A stretch of DNA of 64,000 nucleotides from JACTMJ01 sp039812845 (GTDB taxonomy: Bacteria > Acidobacteriota > Terriglobia > Bryobacterales > Bryobacteraceae): NCBI GenBank assembly GCA_039812845.1, contig JBDIBK010000001.1, forward strand, positions 1-64,000, written 5' to 3'. Made by a program: the position numbers and the translations under genes. Below the pieces are notes generated by a model that ran no database searches, was not told the DNA's origin, and saw nothing but the letters and a program-made list of their open reading frames with translations. Of the stretch, positions 16,625 through 24,850 are shown piece after piece. The first letter of the stretch is position 1; the number at the start of each line of letters is the position of its first letter.

Positions 16625-17656
16625 TCAGCGAAGGAGCTTGAAGGTGGTGCCGGGCTCCTCGCGGTCGTAACCCACTTCCACACGCCTTCCGGCGGGGATT
16701 CTCTTCTGGATAACGAGAGATGCGAGCGGCTGCAGCACCCAGCGGTGCACGGTTCGCTTGAGTTCCCGCGCACCGTATTCCGCGGAAATGCCTTGCGCCA
16801 GGAGGAATTCGCGGCATTCCGCCGTGTAGCGCAGGAGGACCGTGCGCGTGCCGAGCCGCAGATCCACCAGGCTCTGCAAGGCGGCCAACTGCTGCTCCAG
16901 GATGGCCGCCATGGCCTCCTTCGACAAGGGCCGGTAAGTAACCGTGGCATCAATGCGATTGAGGAATTCCGGGGAAAAGCGCTTGCGGACCGCGTGGAGC
17001 GCCGTCTGGTGAAGCTTGTCACCGGGCACCTCTCGCTGGCTTTGCGCGAAGCCCATTTGCGGCCGCGTTTGTTCCGCCATCTCCCGCGCACCCAGGTTCG
17101 AGGAGAGGAAGATGATGGAGTTTTCGAAGTTCACCGGGTGATTGTCGCCCGTGCGAAGAAAGGCCTTATCCAGAATGCCGAGCAGGATGCGTTGCATCGA
17201 AGGGGCGGCTTTCTCGATTTCATCGAAGAGGACGATGGAAAGCCGCGAATGCTCGCTGGTGACGGCATCGAGGCGCTGCTGGGAGAGGACGGCCTGCGTC
17301 TCCTTGTGCCCCAGATAGCCCGGAGGCGCTCCGACGAGCTTGGCTACCTCGTGCTCCATCTGATATTCGCCGCAATCAATGCGCAGCAAGTGCCGGTCAC
17401 TGCCATGCAGGGCTTCCGCCACGACTTCCGCGGTGCGGGTTTTGCCGGTTCCGGTGGGCCCCAGAAGCAGGAAAACGCCCGCGGGGCGGCCCATTGGATT
17501 CAGATTCGCCTGGTACATCTCCAGGAAGGGAATGATCTCCCAAAGGGCTTCGTCCTGCCCGATGATGCGGGTCTGAAGGAAGGCGGCGATGTCGACCGGA
17601 TCGGTCCGCCGAAGTTTGGGGCGGTCATTGGTAACCACCGATAAAAGTTTGCTCAT
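16625..17656 (-). CDS. Stand-alone Clp/Hsp100 D2-type AAA+ ATPase
   Basis: 343 residues starting at the ATG at 17656, preceded by GGGGG. The frame stays open far upstream over wecB, but that part is wecB's shadow. It contains one AAA+ module like the second ATPase domain of ClpB/ClpA: Walker A GPTGTGKT (about residues 67-74), Walker B IVLFDEIEKA, sensor region FLSSNLGAREM, the arginine region FLNRID and a C-terminal D2-small domain (SAEYGARELKRTVHRW). There is no N-domain and no first AAA module, and no ClpP-binding loop was recognised. It is likely an unfolding or remodelling ATPase with unknown partner. wecB lies upstream in the same direction, 104 bp away. Confidence 0.85.
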   Translation of the reverse strand: MSKLLSVVTNDRPKLRRTDPVDIAAFLQTRIIGQDEALWEIIPFLEMYQANLNPMGRPAGVFLLLGPTGTGKTRTAEVVAEALHGSDRHLLRIDCGEYQMEHEVAKLVGAPPGYLGHKETQAVLSQQRLDAVTSEHSRLSIVLFDEIEKAAPSMQRILLGILDKAFLRTGDNHPVNFENSIIFLSSNLGAREMAEQTRPQMGFAQSQREVPGDKLHQTALHAVRKRFSPEFLNRIDATVTYRPLSKEAMAAILEQQLAALQSLVDLRLGTRTVLLRYTAECREFLLAQGISAEYGARELKRTVHRWVLQPLASLVIQKRIPAGRRVEVGYDREEPGTTFKLLR

Positions 17657-17760
17657 TAGGTCCCCCGAAAACGGATTATCCAAATCGGGGGGCCGAAATC
17701 GGATCGAGCGGGCGAGGGATTGCGGCTGGAACGGCGGGAGATTGAGGCGTGCCCGGAGAT

Positions 17761-18879
17761 TTAACTCTTGAAGTATGAATCGATTACCGTGCGGATGCGG
17801 GCGGAAGCTTGTCCGTCGCCGTAAATCGTGTGACTGCCCTTCTCGGGATGGCCGGAATCCGGGGAAAACAGGAGGTCGCGGCAGGCGGCATAGATCGCTT
17901 CGGGATCGAAGCCGGCCAGGCGCGCGAGGCCCGCATCCACGCCTTCGGGGCGTTCGGTAGTCTCTCGAAGCACGATCACCGGCAGGCCGAGGTAAGGGGC
18001 TTCCTCCTGAATGCCGCCCGAATCCGTGAGCGCCACGGCCGATTGCCGCATCAAGGCGACGAAGGACACGTAATCGAGGGGATCGGTGCGCAGGATCCGC
18101 TCGTGCGGCGGCAGCTCGCGGGCGACGACTTCGCGCACTTGCGGATTGGGGTGCATCGGGAAGACAATCTCCACGTCGTTGGAATCGACGAGACGGCGGA
18201 GCGCGCGGCAAATTGCCGGCATCCCGGTTTCCAACGCCTCCCGCCGATGCATGGTGACGAGCACCCTGGGGCGGCGGGCCGGGGGGAAGGACACTTGCGG
18301 CGTGAGCGTTCCGCAGTCGAGAGCGCCGCAGATGCGTTCCAGGGCGTCGATCACGGTGTTTCCGGTGACATGAATCCGCTTCTCCGGGATGCCCTCTCGG
18401 CGCAGATTCTCCGCACCTTCCGCGGTGGCCGCGAAGTGGAGCGCGGCAATCCGGCTCACAAGATTGCGGTTGAGTTCCTCTGGAAAGGGAGCGGAGAGAT
18501 CGCCGCTGCGAAGCCCCGCTTCGACATGCGCCACCGGCACCCGCTGGTAGAACGCGGCAAGCGCGCCGCAGAAGGTGGTGGTGGTGTCCCCCTGGACGAC
18601 GGCCAGATCCGGCTGAAACGCCTCGAAGACCTGGGGGAGCGACGCGAGGATGCGGCCGGCGCTCTCGGCGAGGGGTTGCCCGGCGCGCATGCCATCCAGA
18701 TTCGAATCGGGCTCCACCCCGAAGCAATTCCAGACGGGCTGGAGCAGTTCGCGGTGCTGGCCGGTGGAGCAGAGGTGAACGCGGAAGCGCTCCGGCCGCT
18801 CCCGGAGGGCGAGCACCAGGGGGCAGAGCTTGATCGCTTCCGGGCGGGTGCCCAGTATCACCAACACACGAATCGTCAA
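17761..18879 (-). CDS. wecB: UDP-N-acetylglucosamine 2-epimerase (non-hydrolysing)
   Basis: A 372-residue GT-B-fold enzyme that interconverts UDP-GlcNAc and UDP-ManNAc for surface polysaccharide synthesis. It starts at TTG 18879. Typical motifs are LGTRPEAIKLCPL, STGQHRELL, VQGDTTTTF, HVEAGLRSGD, PEELNR, VTGNTVIDAL and DSGGIQEEAPYLG followed by TERPEG. Its length is normal. It may supply ManNAc-type sugars to the polysaccharide genes elsewhere in the window, although these are not adjacent. Confidence 0.95.
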   Translation of the reverse strand: MTIRVLVILGTRPEAIKLCPLVLALRERPERFRVHLCSTGQHRELLQPVWNCFGVEPDSNLDGMRAGQPLAESAGRILASLPQVFEAFQPDLAVVQGDTTTTFCGALAAFYQRVPVAHVEAGLRSGDLSAPFPEELNRNLVSRIAALHFAATAEGAENLRREGIPEKRIHVTGNTVIDALERICGALDCGTLTPQVSFPPARRPRVLVTMHRREALETGMPAICRALRRLVDSNDVEIVFPMHPNPQVREVVARELPPHERILRTDPLDYVSFVALMRQSAVALTDSGGIQEEAPYLGLPVIVLRETTERPEGVDAGLARLAGFDPEAIYAACRDLLFSPDSGHPEKGSHTIYGDGQASARIRTVIDSYFKS

Positions 18880-18989
18880 GATTTCTCTAATCTGGCAAGG
18901 ATTCGGCGCGTTCGCAAGGAAGGCGCACGAGCCAGAGAAAATGAAGGGAGGCGCAGCGCTCGCGCGGTATTGGCGATGGCGACGCGGAA

Positions 18990-19214
18990 TTACTTGTGGC
19001 GGTAAGTGATGCGCCCTTTGGTGAGATCGTAGGGAGACATTTCGAGGGTCACGCGATCCCCGGCCAGAACCCGGATCCGGTGCCTTCTCAATTTCCCGGC
19101 AAGGTGCGCCAGAATGATTCGGGATTCATCCTGATCCAGTTGCACGCTGAACAGCCCGCTCGGAAACTTTTCGAGAACCGTTCCGGTTACTTCAATACAA
19201 TCCTCTCGACTCAT
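18990..19214 (-). CDS. infA: Translation initiation factor IF-1
   Basis: A 74-residue S1/OB-fold protein that binds the ribosomal A site during initiation. The sequence has the IF-1 pattern: EVTGTVLEKFPSGLFSVQL, ILAHLAGKLRRHRIRVLAGD, RVTLEMSPYDLTKGRITYR. Its length is normal. AGGAGG lies just before the ATG and a perfect TATAAT lies about 36 bases upstream of it. It is not in a ribosomal protein operon here, which is common for infA copies outside the spc region. Confidence 0.96.
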   Translation of the reverse strand: MSREDCIEVTGTVLEKFPSGLFSVQLDQDESRIILAHLAGKLRRHRIRVLAGDRVTLEMSPYDLTKGRITYRHK

Positions 19215-19249
19215 CGTCCTCCTAAAGCAACACTCGCAGCTAACTCCTT

Positions 19250-19255
19250 ATTATA
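19250..19255 (-). promoter_or_regulatory. -10 element of infA promoter
   Basis: On the minus strand the hexamer reads TATAAT, matching the consensus perfectly. I saw no good -35 element 16-18 bases upstream. Confidence 0.5.
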
Positions 19256-19323
19256 GACCGAATTGGCGACGGAGCGCGGAGAGCGGCAATCGAGCGCGGG
19301 GAGGCGGCGGGCGTTTGCAGGGC

Positions 19324-21123
19324 TTAGGAGATGGATTCGAGCTCCGCTTCGATCATCTGGCGCTCAAACAGATCGGCATAATAGCCGCGCCGTTCCATCA
19401 ACTCGTCATGCGAACCGGACTCGACGATTTCCCCGGCCCGCAGGACAACGATTCGCCGGGCCTGGCGGATGGTGGAGATGCGGTGAGAGATCAGAATGGT
19501 GGTGCGCCCGCGCATGGCGGTCTCCAACTCCCGAAGGATTCGCTCTTCGGTGATGTTATCCACGCTGGCGAGGGCATCGTCCAGGATCAAGATTCGCGGA
19601 TTCGCGAGGATCGCCCTGGCGATGGCCGTGCGCTGCTTCTGGCCGCCGGAAAGCGTTACGCCGCGCTCCCCAACCCGCGTATCGAGGCCCTGGGGGAACC
19701 CTTCGAGATCCGGCCCGAGACCGGCGGCGGCGGCGGCGGCGCGGGCTTCTTCGAGGCTGGCTTCGGGCGCGCCGAAGCGAATGTTCTCCAGCACGGTGGA
19801 GGAGAAGAGGAAGGTCTCCTGAGGAACGACGGCGATTCCTTCGCGCAGCGCTTCGAGCGACTGCCGCTGGACGGGCACGCCATCGACCAGAACCTCCCCC
19901 TCCGATGGGTCAATCAGCCTGGGGATGAGGCGGGCGAGGGTGCTCTTGCCGCTTCCGGTGGGGCCGACGATGGCAATGGTGTCTCCGGCCGGAATTTCGA
20001 GGTCGATGCCGCGCAGAGCGAAGCCGTGCTCATGCCGGCAGCTCACGTTGCGAAACGAAATTGCGCCAGCGGGCCTGGCGGGCACCTGGGGGTGCGGCGG
20101 GCTGGCAATCGACGGGCGCTCGTCGAGAAATTCGCGGATGCGCTGGAGCGAGGCCATGCCCCGCTGGGTGAGGTTCACGACCCAGCCCATGGCGATCATG
20201 GGCCAGACGAGCAGCCCCATGAAGCTGTTGAACATGACGTAATCGCCCACCGTCATCTCCCCGCGCATCATCCGCCAACCGCCGACGGCGAGGACCATCA
20301 GAAAGGAAATCCCGATCAGAAACTCCAGCAGCGGCATGAAGAGGCCGGAGACTTTGGCGAGCTTTAGGTTGTGAACGATGTACTCTTCATTGAGACGGGC
20401 GAAGTGCGCCTGTTCCGCCTCTTCCTGGACGTAGGCGCGGACGACGCGGACACCGTGCAGATTCTCCTGCACCATACTGCTGATGTCCGAGAATTTCTCC
20501 TGAATGGCCTGGAAATGAGTATGAATTTTCGAGCCGAGCAGGCTGACGGCGACGCTGACGATGGGCGCCGGCAGGAGGGCGGCCAGGGTAAGACGCCAAT
20601 CCGCCGCGAGCATGAGGGCGAGGACCACGATGGCGAGCGTCACCGTTTCCATCCAATACATCACGCCAGGCCCGGCCATCATGCGAACGGCTCCCAGATC
20701 GTTGGTGGCCCGCGCCAGGACGTCACCGGTGCGGGTGCGCCCGAAGAAGTCGCCCGAGAGGCGGACCAGGTTGCCGAAGATATCGTTCCGCAAATCGTAC
20801 TCGACGTCGCGGGAGACGTTGACGAGCAGGACGCGCATCCAGAACTGGAAGAAACCCTTAATGAAGATCGCCACCACCATCCAGGCGCAATACTTGAGGG
20901 TGACGCTTAGCTCAAAACCGGACCCAAGGCTATCGACACCGGCCTTGACGATCAGGGGCATGCTGGCACCCGCGCCGTTCTTGATGAGGAGCGCGGCATA
21001 GCCCAGGGTGAGGTCCCGGCGATAGGGCCGAAAGTAGGGCCAAAGGAAGCGAAAGGCATTGCGCAATTCCGCGAAGGAGACGCGTTCCGGACGGGCGGAT
21101 GTGACGGCAGACTGCGCGCTCAC
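19324..21123 (-). CDS. ABC transporter, fused permease and ATPase (MsbA/MdlB type exporter)
   Basis: 599 residues from the GTG at 21123, which overlaps the stop of the YdcF-like gene (GTGA); an upstream open frame is shadow. The N-terminal half has six membrane helices (about residues 15-320) of the type I exporter fold. The C-terminal half is the nucleotide-binding domain: Walker A GPTGSGKST, Q-loop VVPQETFLF, signature TLSGGQKQRTAIARA, Walker B ILILDDALASVD and H-loop LISHR. It probably works as a homodimer exporting a lipid or hydrophobic substrate, which is unknown. It may be paired with the upstream envelope gene. Confidence 0.92.
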   Translation of the reverse strand: MSAQSAVTSARPERVSFAELRNAFRFLWPYFRPYRRDLTLGYAALLIKNGAGASMPLIVKAGVDSLGSGFELSVTLKYCAWMVVAIFIKGFFQFWMRVLLVNVSRDVEYDLRNDIFGNLVRLSGDFFGRTRTGDVLARATNDLGAVRMMAGPGVMYWMETVTLAIVVLALMLAADWRLTLAALLPAPIVSVAVSLLGSKIHTHFQAIQEKFSDISSMVQENLHGVRVVRAYVQEEAEQAHFARLNEEYIVHNLKLAKVSGLFMPLLEFLIGISFLMVLAVGGWRMMRGEMTVGDYVMFNSFMGLLVWPMIAMGWVVNLTQRGMASLQRIREFLDERPSIASPPHPQVPARPAGAISFRNVSCRHEHGFALRGIDLEIPAGDTIAIVGPTGSGKSTLARLIPRLIDPSEGEVLVDGVPVQRQSLEALREGIAVVPQETFLFSSTVLENIRFGAPEASLEEARAAAAAAGLGPDLEGFPQGLDTRVGERGVTLSGGQKQRTAIARAILANPRILILDDALASVDNITEERILRELETAMRGRTTILISHRISTIRQARRIVVLRAGEIVESGSHDELMERRGYYADLFERQMIEAELESIS

Positions 21124-21716
21124 AGGCCCCCCAGCATGGCGGCGGCCAACTTGGCCCACTCGGTGAGCAGAGTTTTGCGGCTCTCCCGGTGCCACCACCA
21201 GCGATCCGCGCGGAAATAGCGATCCGGCGCGGCGACGACGGTCAGGCGCAGCTCCGGCGGCTTGAGACGATTGAGGAGGATGCGGGTTCGGCGGGTGTGG
21301 TAGTCGCTGGTCACAATGAGTATTGATTTCCACCCGCGGCGGCGGGCTTCCGCGAAGATGACGCGGGCCTCGGCGTCGGTGCTGGTGGCTTCATTCCGCA
21401 GAGGTTCAAACAACGAACGAGGATACCCGTTCCGCACCGCATAGTCTATCGCGAGATCGCACTCGCAGACGCCGTAGATCCAGTCCGCGCCACTGGCCAG
21501 GACGACGGGCGCATAGCCGCGCAGGGCGAGATCGGCTCCGGCGCGGATTCGATTTCCGTAACCGTCCCCGGCCAGGACGACGATGCCATCGGCCTTCGCC
21601 GGCGGATCGCCTTGCACCAGGAACTCAGCCGGAAGGGGCAGCCACCAGCGCCAACTGAACGCGGCCAGCGCAACGAGGAGCAGCGCGGCGATGGCCCACC
21701 GCTTGGAGCGCGTCAC
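21120..21716 (-). CDS. YdcF-like (DUF218) membrane-anchored protein
   Basis: 198 residues from a GTG. A single N-terminal membrane segment (about 7-25) is followed by a DUF218/YdcF domain. Blocks include ADGIVVLAGDGYGNRIRAGADLAL, SGADW, NEATSTDAEARVI and ILIVTSDYHTRRTRILL. Related SanA/YdcF proteins act in envelope barrier function by an unclear mechanism. It is translationally coupled to the downstream ABC exporter, which supports an envelope role. Confidence 0.85.
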   Translation of the reverse strand: MTRSKRWAIAALLLVALAAFSWRWWLPLPAEFLVQGDPPAKADGIVVLAGDGYGNRIRAGADLALRGYAPVVLASGADWIYGVCECDLAIDYAVRNGYPRSLFEPLRNEATSTDAEARVIFAEARRRGWKSILIVTSDYHTRRTRILLNRLKPPELRLTVVAAPDRYFRADRWWWHRESRKTLLTEWAKLAAAMLGGL

Positions 21717-21778
21717 GCGCGGTCCCGGATCCCGAGGCTGCCGGGAAGCACTGTGGATGGCGCGGTCTCTTGCATCGG

Positions 21779-22354
21779 CTAGGAATGGGTCTCGTCGGAT
21801 CCGCTCGGGTGAAGCGAACCTTCCTTGCGAAGGGTGTGGAACAGCCTTTCCACTTCCGCTTCATCCTCCTGGGTGAGGACGTTCCACTGATGATCGGTAA
21901 CGATGCAGCGGTCTCGAAAAGCTTCGAGATCTTCCTCCCAAAACTGGCGGTATGGCAAGCCGTGGATCAGGGCAAAGCGGGCGTGGCGGCGGATCTGGTG
22001 CAAGAGTTTGCGGCTGGATTCCCGGCTGCCCGAATAGATGAGGAAGAACCGCCGTTCGCTATTCAACGTGAGCGGCAAGACGAGAGGGACCACGGAGCGC
22101 GGCTCATCGATATGGCTTACGGCCTCCCAGGGGATCCATTGCCGCCCGACCTGGAGGTGACTGTCGTGAACTTCAATGGGAGGCCGCGTGAGGAGGCAAA
22201 GAAACGTGAGCGAAAGCAGAGTAAAAATGAGAGTGAAGCCAAGAGCGGGAAGCCAGAAGCGGGAGAGAAACACGCATGCAATCGCGATACCGGCGGAAGC
22301 GACAGTGAGCCGGGTGTAGATGGCCGACGGCAGATAGCGAACGAGCGATCCCAC
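21779..22354 (-). CDS. Hypothetical membrane protein with two N-terminal transmembrane segments
   Basis: 191 residues from GTG 22354 with AAGG nearby. Two adjacent hydrophobic segments (about residues 13-32 and 36-56) are followed by a soluble domain of alternating beta strands (IEVHDSHLQVGRQWIPWEAVSHIDEPR). This resembles PH-like domains of small bacterial membrane proteins. I do not recognise a named family. It lies 62 bp upstream of the YdcF-like gene and could be the first gene of that transcript. Confidence 0.7.
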   Translation of the reverse strand: MGSLVRYLPSAIYTRLTVASAGIAIACVFLSRFWLPALGFTLIFTLLSLTFLCLLTRPPIEVHDSHLQVGRQWIPWEAVSHIDEPRSVVPLVLPLTLNSERRFFLIYSGSRESSRKLLHQIRRHARFALIHGLPYRQFWEEDLEAFRDRCIVTDHQWNVLTQEDEAEVERLFHTLRKEGSLHPSGSDETHS

Positions 22355-22478
22355 AACCTTAGCCTATACCCCTGCCAGGGGAGCGTCAATTTCCCGCACT
22401 GGATGCGTGTATGCTAGGCGTAGCCGGCCAATTGGCGGTACCCGCGGAGCAGCGGCGCGAGAGGAAGGAATCAGAGCA

Positions 22479-23204
22479 ATGAAACGGCAATCCCGAGTGT
22501 TTTTTGCCCTCATGATTTGGGCGTTCAGCCTGGCGGTTCCCGCCGTCTCCCAGGGTTTGCCGGAATGGAAGCCGCTGTTTAACGGCAAGGACCTGAGCGG
22601 GTGGGTAAACGTAAACACGGATCCCGATACATGGTCTGTGCGGGACGGGATGATCGTGTGCAAGGGACATCCGATCGGCGTGATGCGCACGGAGCGGCAG
22701 TATGAGAATTTCCTATTGCACGTGGAGTGGCGGCACATGGAGGCCGGCGGAAATTCCGGGGTATTCGCCTGGAGCAACGCCGTACCGGGCGAGAAGAACC
22801 GACTGCCCAATGGACTGGAGATTCAGATGCTCGACCCGGAATGGGTGAAGCTGAACGCCAAGGACGGCGTGGAACCGCCGATCGCCTACGTGCATGGAGA
22901 ACTGTTCGGGGTGGGGGGAGTGACGGCGGTTCCGGACAATCCGCGCGGAACGAGAAGCAAGTCGATCGAGAACCGCGTGAAGGGCCGGGGCGAGTGGAAT
23001 ACGTACGATGTGGTGGCCGTGGATGGGGTGGTTAAACTTGCCGTAAATGGCAAGTTTGTAAATGGAATCGCGAAGGTATCGCAAAAGAAAGGGTATCTGT
23101 GCCTGGAATCCGAGGGCGCGGAGATTCATTTCCGGAATATCCAGATTCTGGAACTGCCACCGGGAGTAACTACACCGGAACAGACGGCCCCATTGCTCCC
23201 GTAA
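22479..23204 (+). CDS. Secreted DUF1080 protein (3-keto-disaccharide hydrolase type, LamG-like fold)
   Basis: 241 residues starting at ATG 22479, with GAGGAAGGA upstream; a longer open frame lacks a signal peptide at its start. The signal peptide spans about 1-25 (ending AVSQ). The mature part has the DUF1080 pattern: WKPLFNGKDLSGWVN, WSVRDGMIVCKG, LHVEWRHMEAGGNSGVF, LEIQMLD, GEWNTYDVVAVDG and a terminal ICLESEGAEIHFRNI-like block. Proteins of this family have been linked to hydrolysis of 3-keto-glycosides made by Gfo/Idh-type oxidation; a Gfo/Idh gene occurs at 45-46 kb. The true substrate is unknown. Confidence 0.88.
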   Translation: MKRQSRVFFALMIWAFSLAVPAVSQGLPEWKPLFNGKDLSGWVNVNTDPDTWSVRDGMIVCKGHPIGVMRTERQYENFLLHVEWRHMEAGGNSGVFAWSNAVPGEKNRLPNGLEIQMLDPEWVKLNAKDGVEPPIAYVHGELFGVGGVTAVPDNPRGTRSKSIENRVKGRGEWNTYDVVAVDGVVKLAVNGKFVNGIAKVSQKKGYLCLESEGAEIHFRNIQILELPPGVTTPEQTAPLLP

Positions 23205-23297
23205 AACGGCGCGGGTACTCCGGCGAAACTGGCGACCGGGAGCACTCGGGGCCGGCGGCGGCACGGAAAGTATCGCAATAATATCGCTTTGAATAGG

Positions 23298-23340
23298 AAT
23301 GCCCGGGTTAATGAGCTATCAGGGCTCATTCCCGGGCATT
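23298..23340. terminator. Bidirectional terminator hairpin between convergent genes
   Basis: AATGCCCGGG pairs with CCCGGGCATT, and an inner AATGAGC pairs with GCTCATT: 17 base pairs with a 2-base bulge and a 7-base loop. It sits between the ends of the DUF1080 and RRM genes. There is no long T-tract on either side. Confidence 0.7.
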
Positions 23341-23361
23341 CGTATGATTGTACGAAGGATG

Positions 23362-23724
23362 CTACCAGCGGGAGCCGCCACCGCCGCTGCGGGAGCCGCC
23401 CCGGCCGCCACCGCCGCCGGAACCACCGCGGCCGCCCCGTCCCTGGAAGCCGCCACCGCCGCGAGGGCCGCCACCTTCGGGACGCGGACGGGCTTCGTTC
23501 ACGTTAATGGCGCGCCCACCCAGCTCAGTTCCATTCAGAGCCGCGATTGCGGCCTCCGCTTCATCGGCGTTCGCCATTTCGACGAAGGCGAATCCGCGAG
23601 GTTGACCGGTTTCCCGGTCATTGATGATGGCAACGTTATCGACTGCCCCATACTGTGTAAACAGGTCGAATAACTCATCCTGCGTGGTTCGGAAGCTAAG
23701 GTTGCCTACGAAAAGCTTGGTCAC
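23362..23724 (-). CDS. RRM-domain RNA-binding protein with Gly/Arg-rich tail
   Basis: 120 residues from a GTG with GGAGG seven bases upstream. One RNA-recognition motif occupies residues 1-80, with RNP2 LFVGNL and RNP1 RGFAFVEM. Residues 85-120 are almost entirely Gly, Arg and Ser (RGG-like). This is the layout of cyanobacterial Rbp and other bacterial glycine-rich RRM proteins, often cold-induced. The RNA targets are unknown. A second, differently tailed RRM gene is at 34.1 kb. Confidence 0.93.
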   Translation of the reverse strand: MTKLFVGNLSFRTTQDELFDLFTQYGAVDNVAIINDRETGQPRGFAFVEMANADEAEAAIAALNGTELGGRAINVNEARPRPEGGGPRGGGGFQGRGGRGGSGGGGGRGGSRSGGGGSRW

Positions 23725-24007
23725 TAGCGGACCTCCCCGGAACTCAATTAGATTTGTCGTTGAGAATCGAAACCGTGACCAAAACGAGGAAAGGCAGTTT
23801 TCGAAAAGTCACACACCCCATCGGACGCCGTCAGATACCCATCACGACTCCCTCAGAATACCATTGCATTGCGAAATTCGTAGCTAACATTCGCAGCCCG
23901 CGCGATTGCGCCGATTTCGCTCGCCGGGGTGACCGGAAAACCGATTGCCGGTCGGCTATGCTGAAGGATTGCCTAGGTTTGAGGAAATCGCTCCGGGCTA
24001 CCTATCT
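23725..24007. other. Divergent promoter region between RRM gene and ymdB-like gene
   Basis: 283 bp with no gene. It is A+T-richer near the RRM start. It should carry promoters for both divergent genes, but I could not single out a convincing pair of boxes. Candidates are weak: TCTAAT on the minus strand near 23750, and TTGCAT/TAACAT with a short spacer near 23870-23890. Confidence 0.4.
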
Positions 24008-24814
24008 ATGAATATTTTGTTTATCGGCGACATTTTCGGACGGACGGGCAGACGAATGGTGGCGGCCCATCTGAAGCGCTTGCAGAGTGAGCTGGCAATC
24101 GACCTTAGCATCGCCAACGTGGAGAACGCGGCCGCGGGCTTCGGCGTTACCCCGCGCCTTTGCGACGATTTTCTGGAAATGGGCGTCGACATCATGACCT
24201 CTGGCAACCACGTCTGGGACAAGAGCGAAATTTACGAGTATCTCGACAAGCAGCCGCTGCTGCTGCGGCCAGCGAACTACAAGGCCAGCCTCCCCGGCAA
24301 GGGACTGGTGCTGCACACGCTGCCCTCCGGCACGACGGTAGCGGCCATGAACCTGCAGGGACGCACGCACATGGCCGACATCGACGACCCTTTCGAGAAG
24401 GCCGAGGAACTGCTCGCCCAGATCCCGGACAGCGTCCGGGTGCGATTTGTGGACTTCCATGCGGAGATTACGAGCGAGAAAGTGGGCATGGGCTGGTTCC
24501 TCGACGGGCGGGTGAGCGCGGTGATCGGAACGCACACGCATGTGCCGACCGCAGACGAGCGGATTCTGCCCAAGGGAACCGCGCTACAAGCGGACACCGG
24601 GATGACGGGAGCATACGGATCGATCATCGGAGCGACGCCGGAATCCGCGCTGCGCCGGTTCCTGACGGGGATTCCGAACCGGCTGGAGCTTTCCGAAGCC
24701 GATCCTCAGTTGCGAGGCGCGGTGATCGATGTGGATGAGGCCACGGGCCATGCCCGCGGCATCCGGCGGGTGAAGGTGACGGGGATCGAAAGCAAGGACA
24801 CGCTAGCGGAATGA
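24008..24814 (+). CDS. YmdB-type calcineurin-like metallophosphoesterase (TIGR00282)
   Basis: 268 residues beginning MNILFIGDIFGRTGRR; the frame opens upstream at 23945, but the conserved N-terminus begins at 24008. Metal-binding motifs are GDIFG, VENAAAGFG, SGNHVWD, VDFHAEITSEK and IGTHTHVPTAD. Family members hydrolyse cyclic nucleotides (cAMP-type 2',3' or 3',5' substrates) and influence RNA decay and biofilm choice in Bacillus. No Shine-Dalgarno is evident. Confidence 0.92.
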   Translation: MNILFIGDIFGRTGRRMVAAHLKRLQSELAIDLSIANVENAAAGFGVTPRLCDDFLEMGVDIMTSGNHVWDKSEIYEYLDKQPLLLRPANYKASLPGKGLVLHTLPSGTTVAAMNLQGRTHMADIDDPFEKAEELLAQIPDSVRVRFVDFHAEITSEKVGMGWFLDGRVSAVIGTHTHVPTADERILPKGTALQADTGMTGAYGSIIGATPESALRRFLTGIPNRLELSEADPQLRGAVIDVDEATGHARGIRRVKVTGIESKDTLAE

Positions 24815-24850
24815 GCGGCCAGCGTGGGCAGAACTTCCCGTGAAGCGGCG

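Noticed and set aside
17657..18727. N-terminal extension of the AAA+ ATPase through wecB to give a 700-residue protein
   Set aside because: The extra 357 residues are wecB read in another frame (Arg/Pro/Gly-rich). The AAA+ start at 17656 has a ribosome site and a plausible N-terminus.
23362..23480. CRISPR or tandem repeat suspected from the CCGCCACCGCC runs
   Set aside because: The runs code for the glycine-rich tail of the RRM protein and have no regular repeat-spacer structure.
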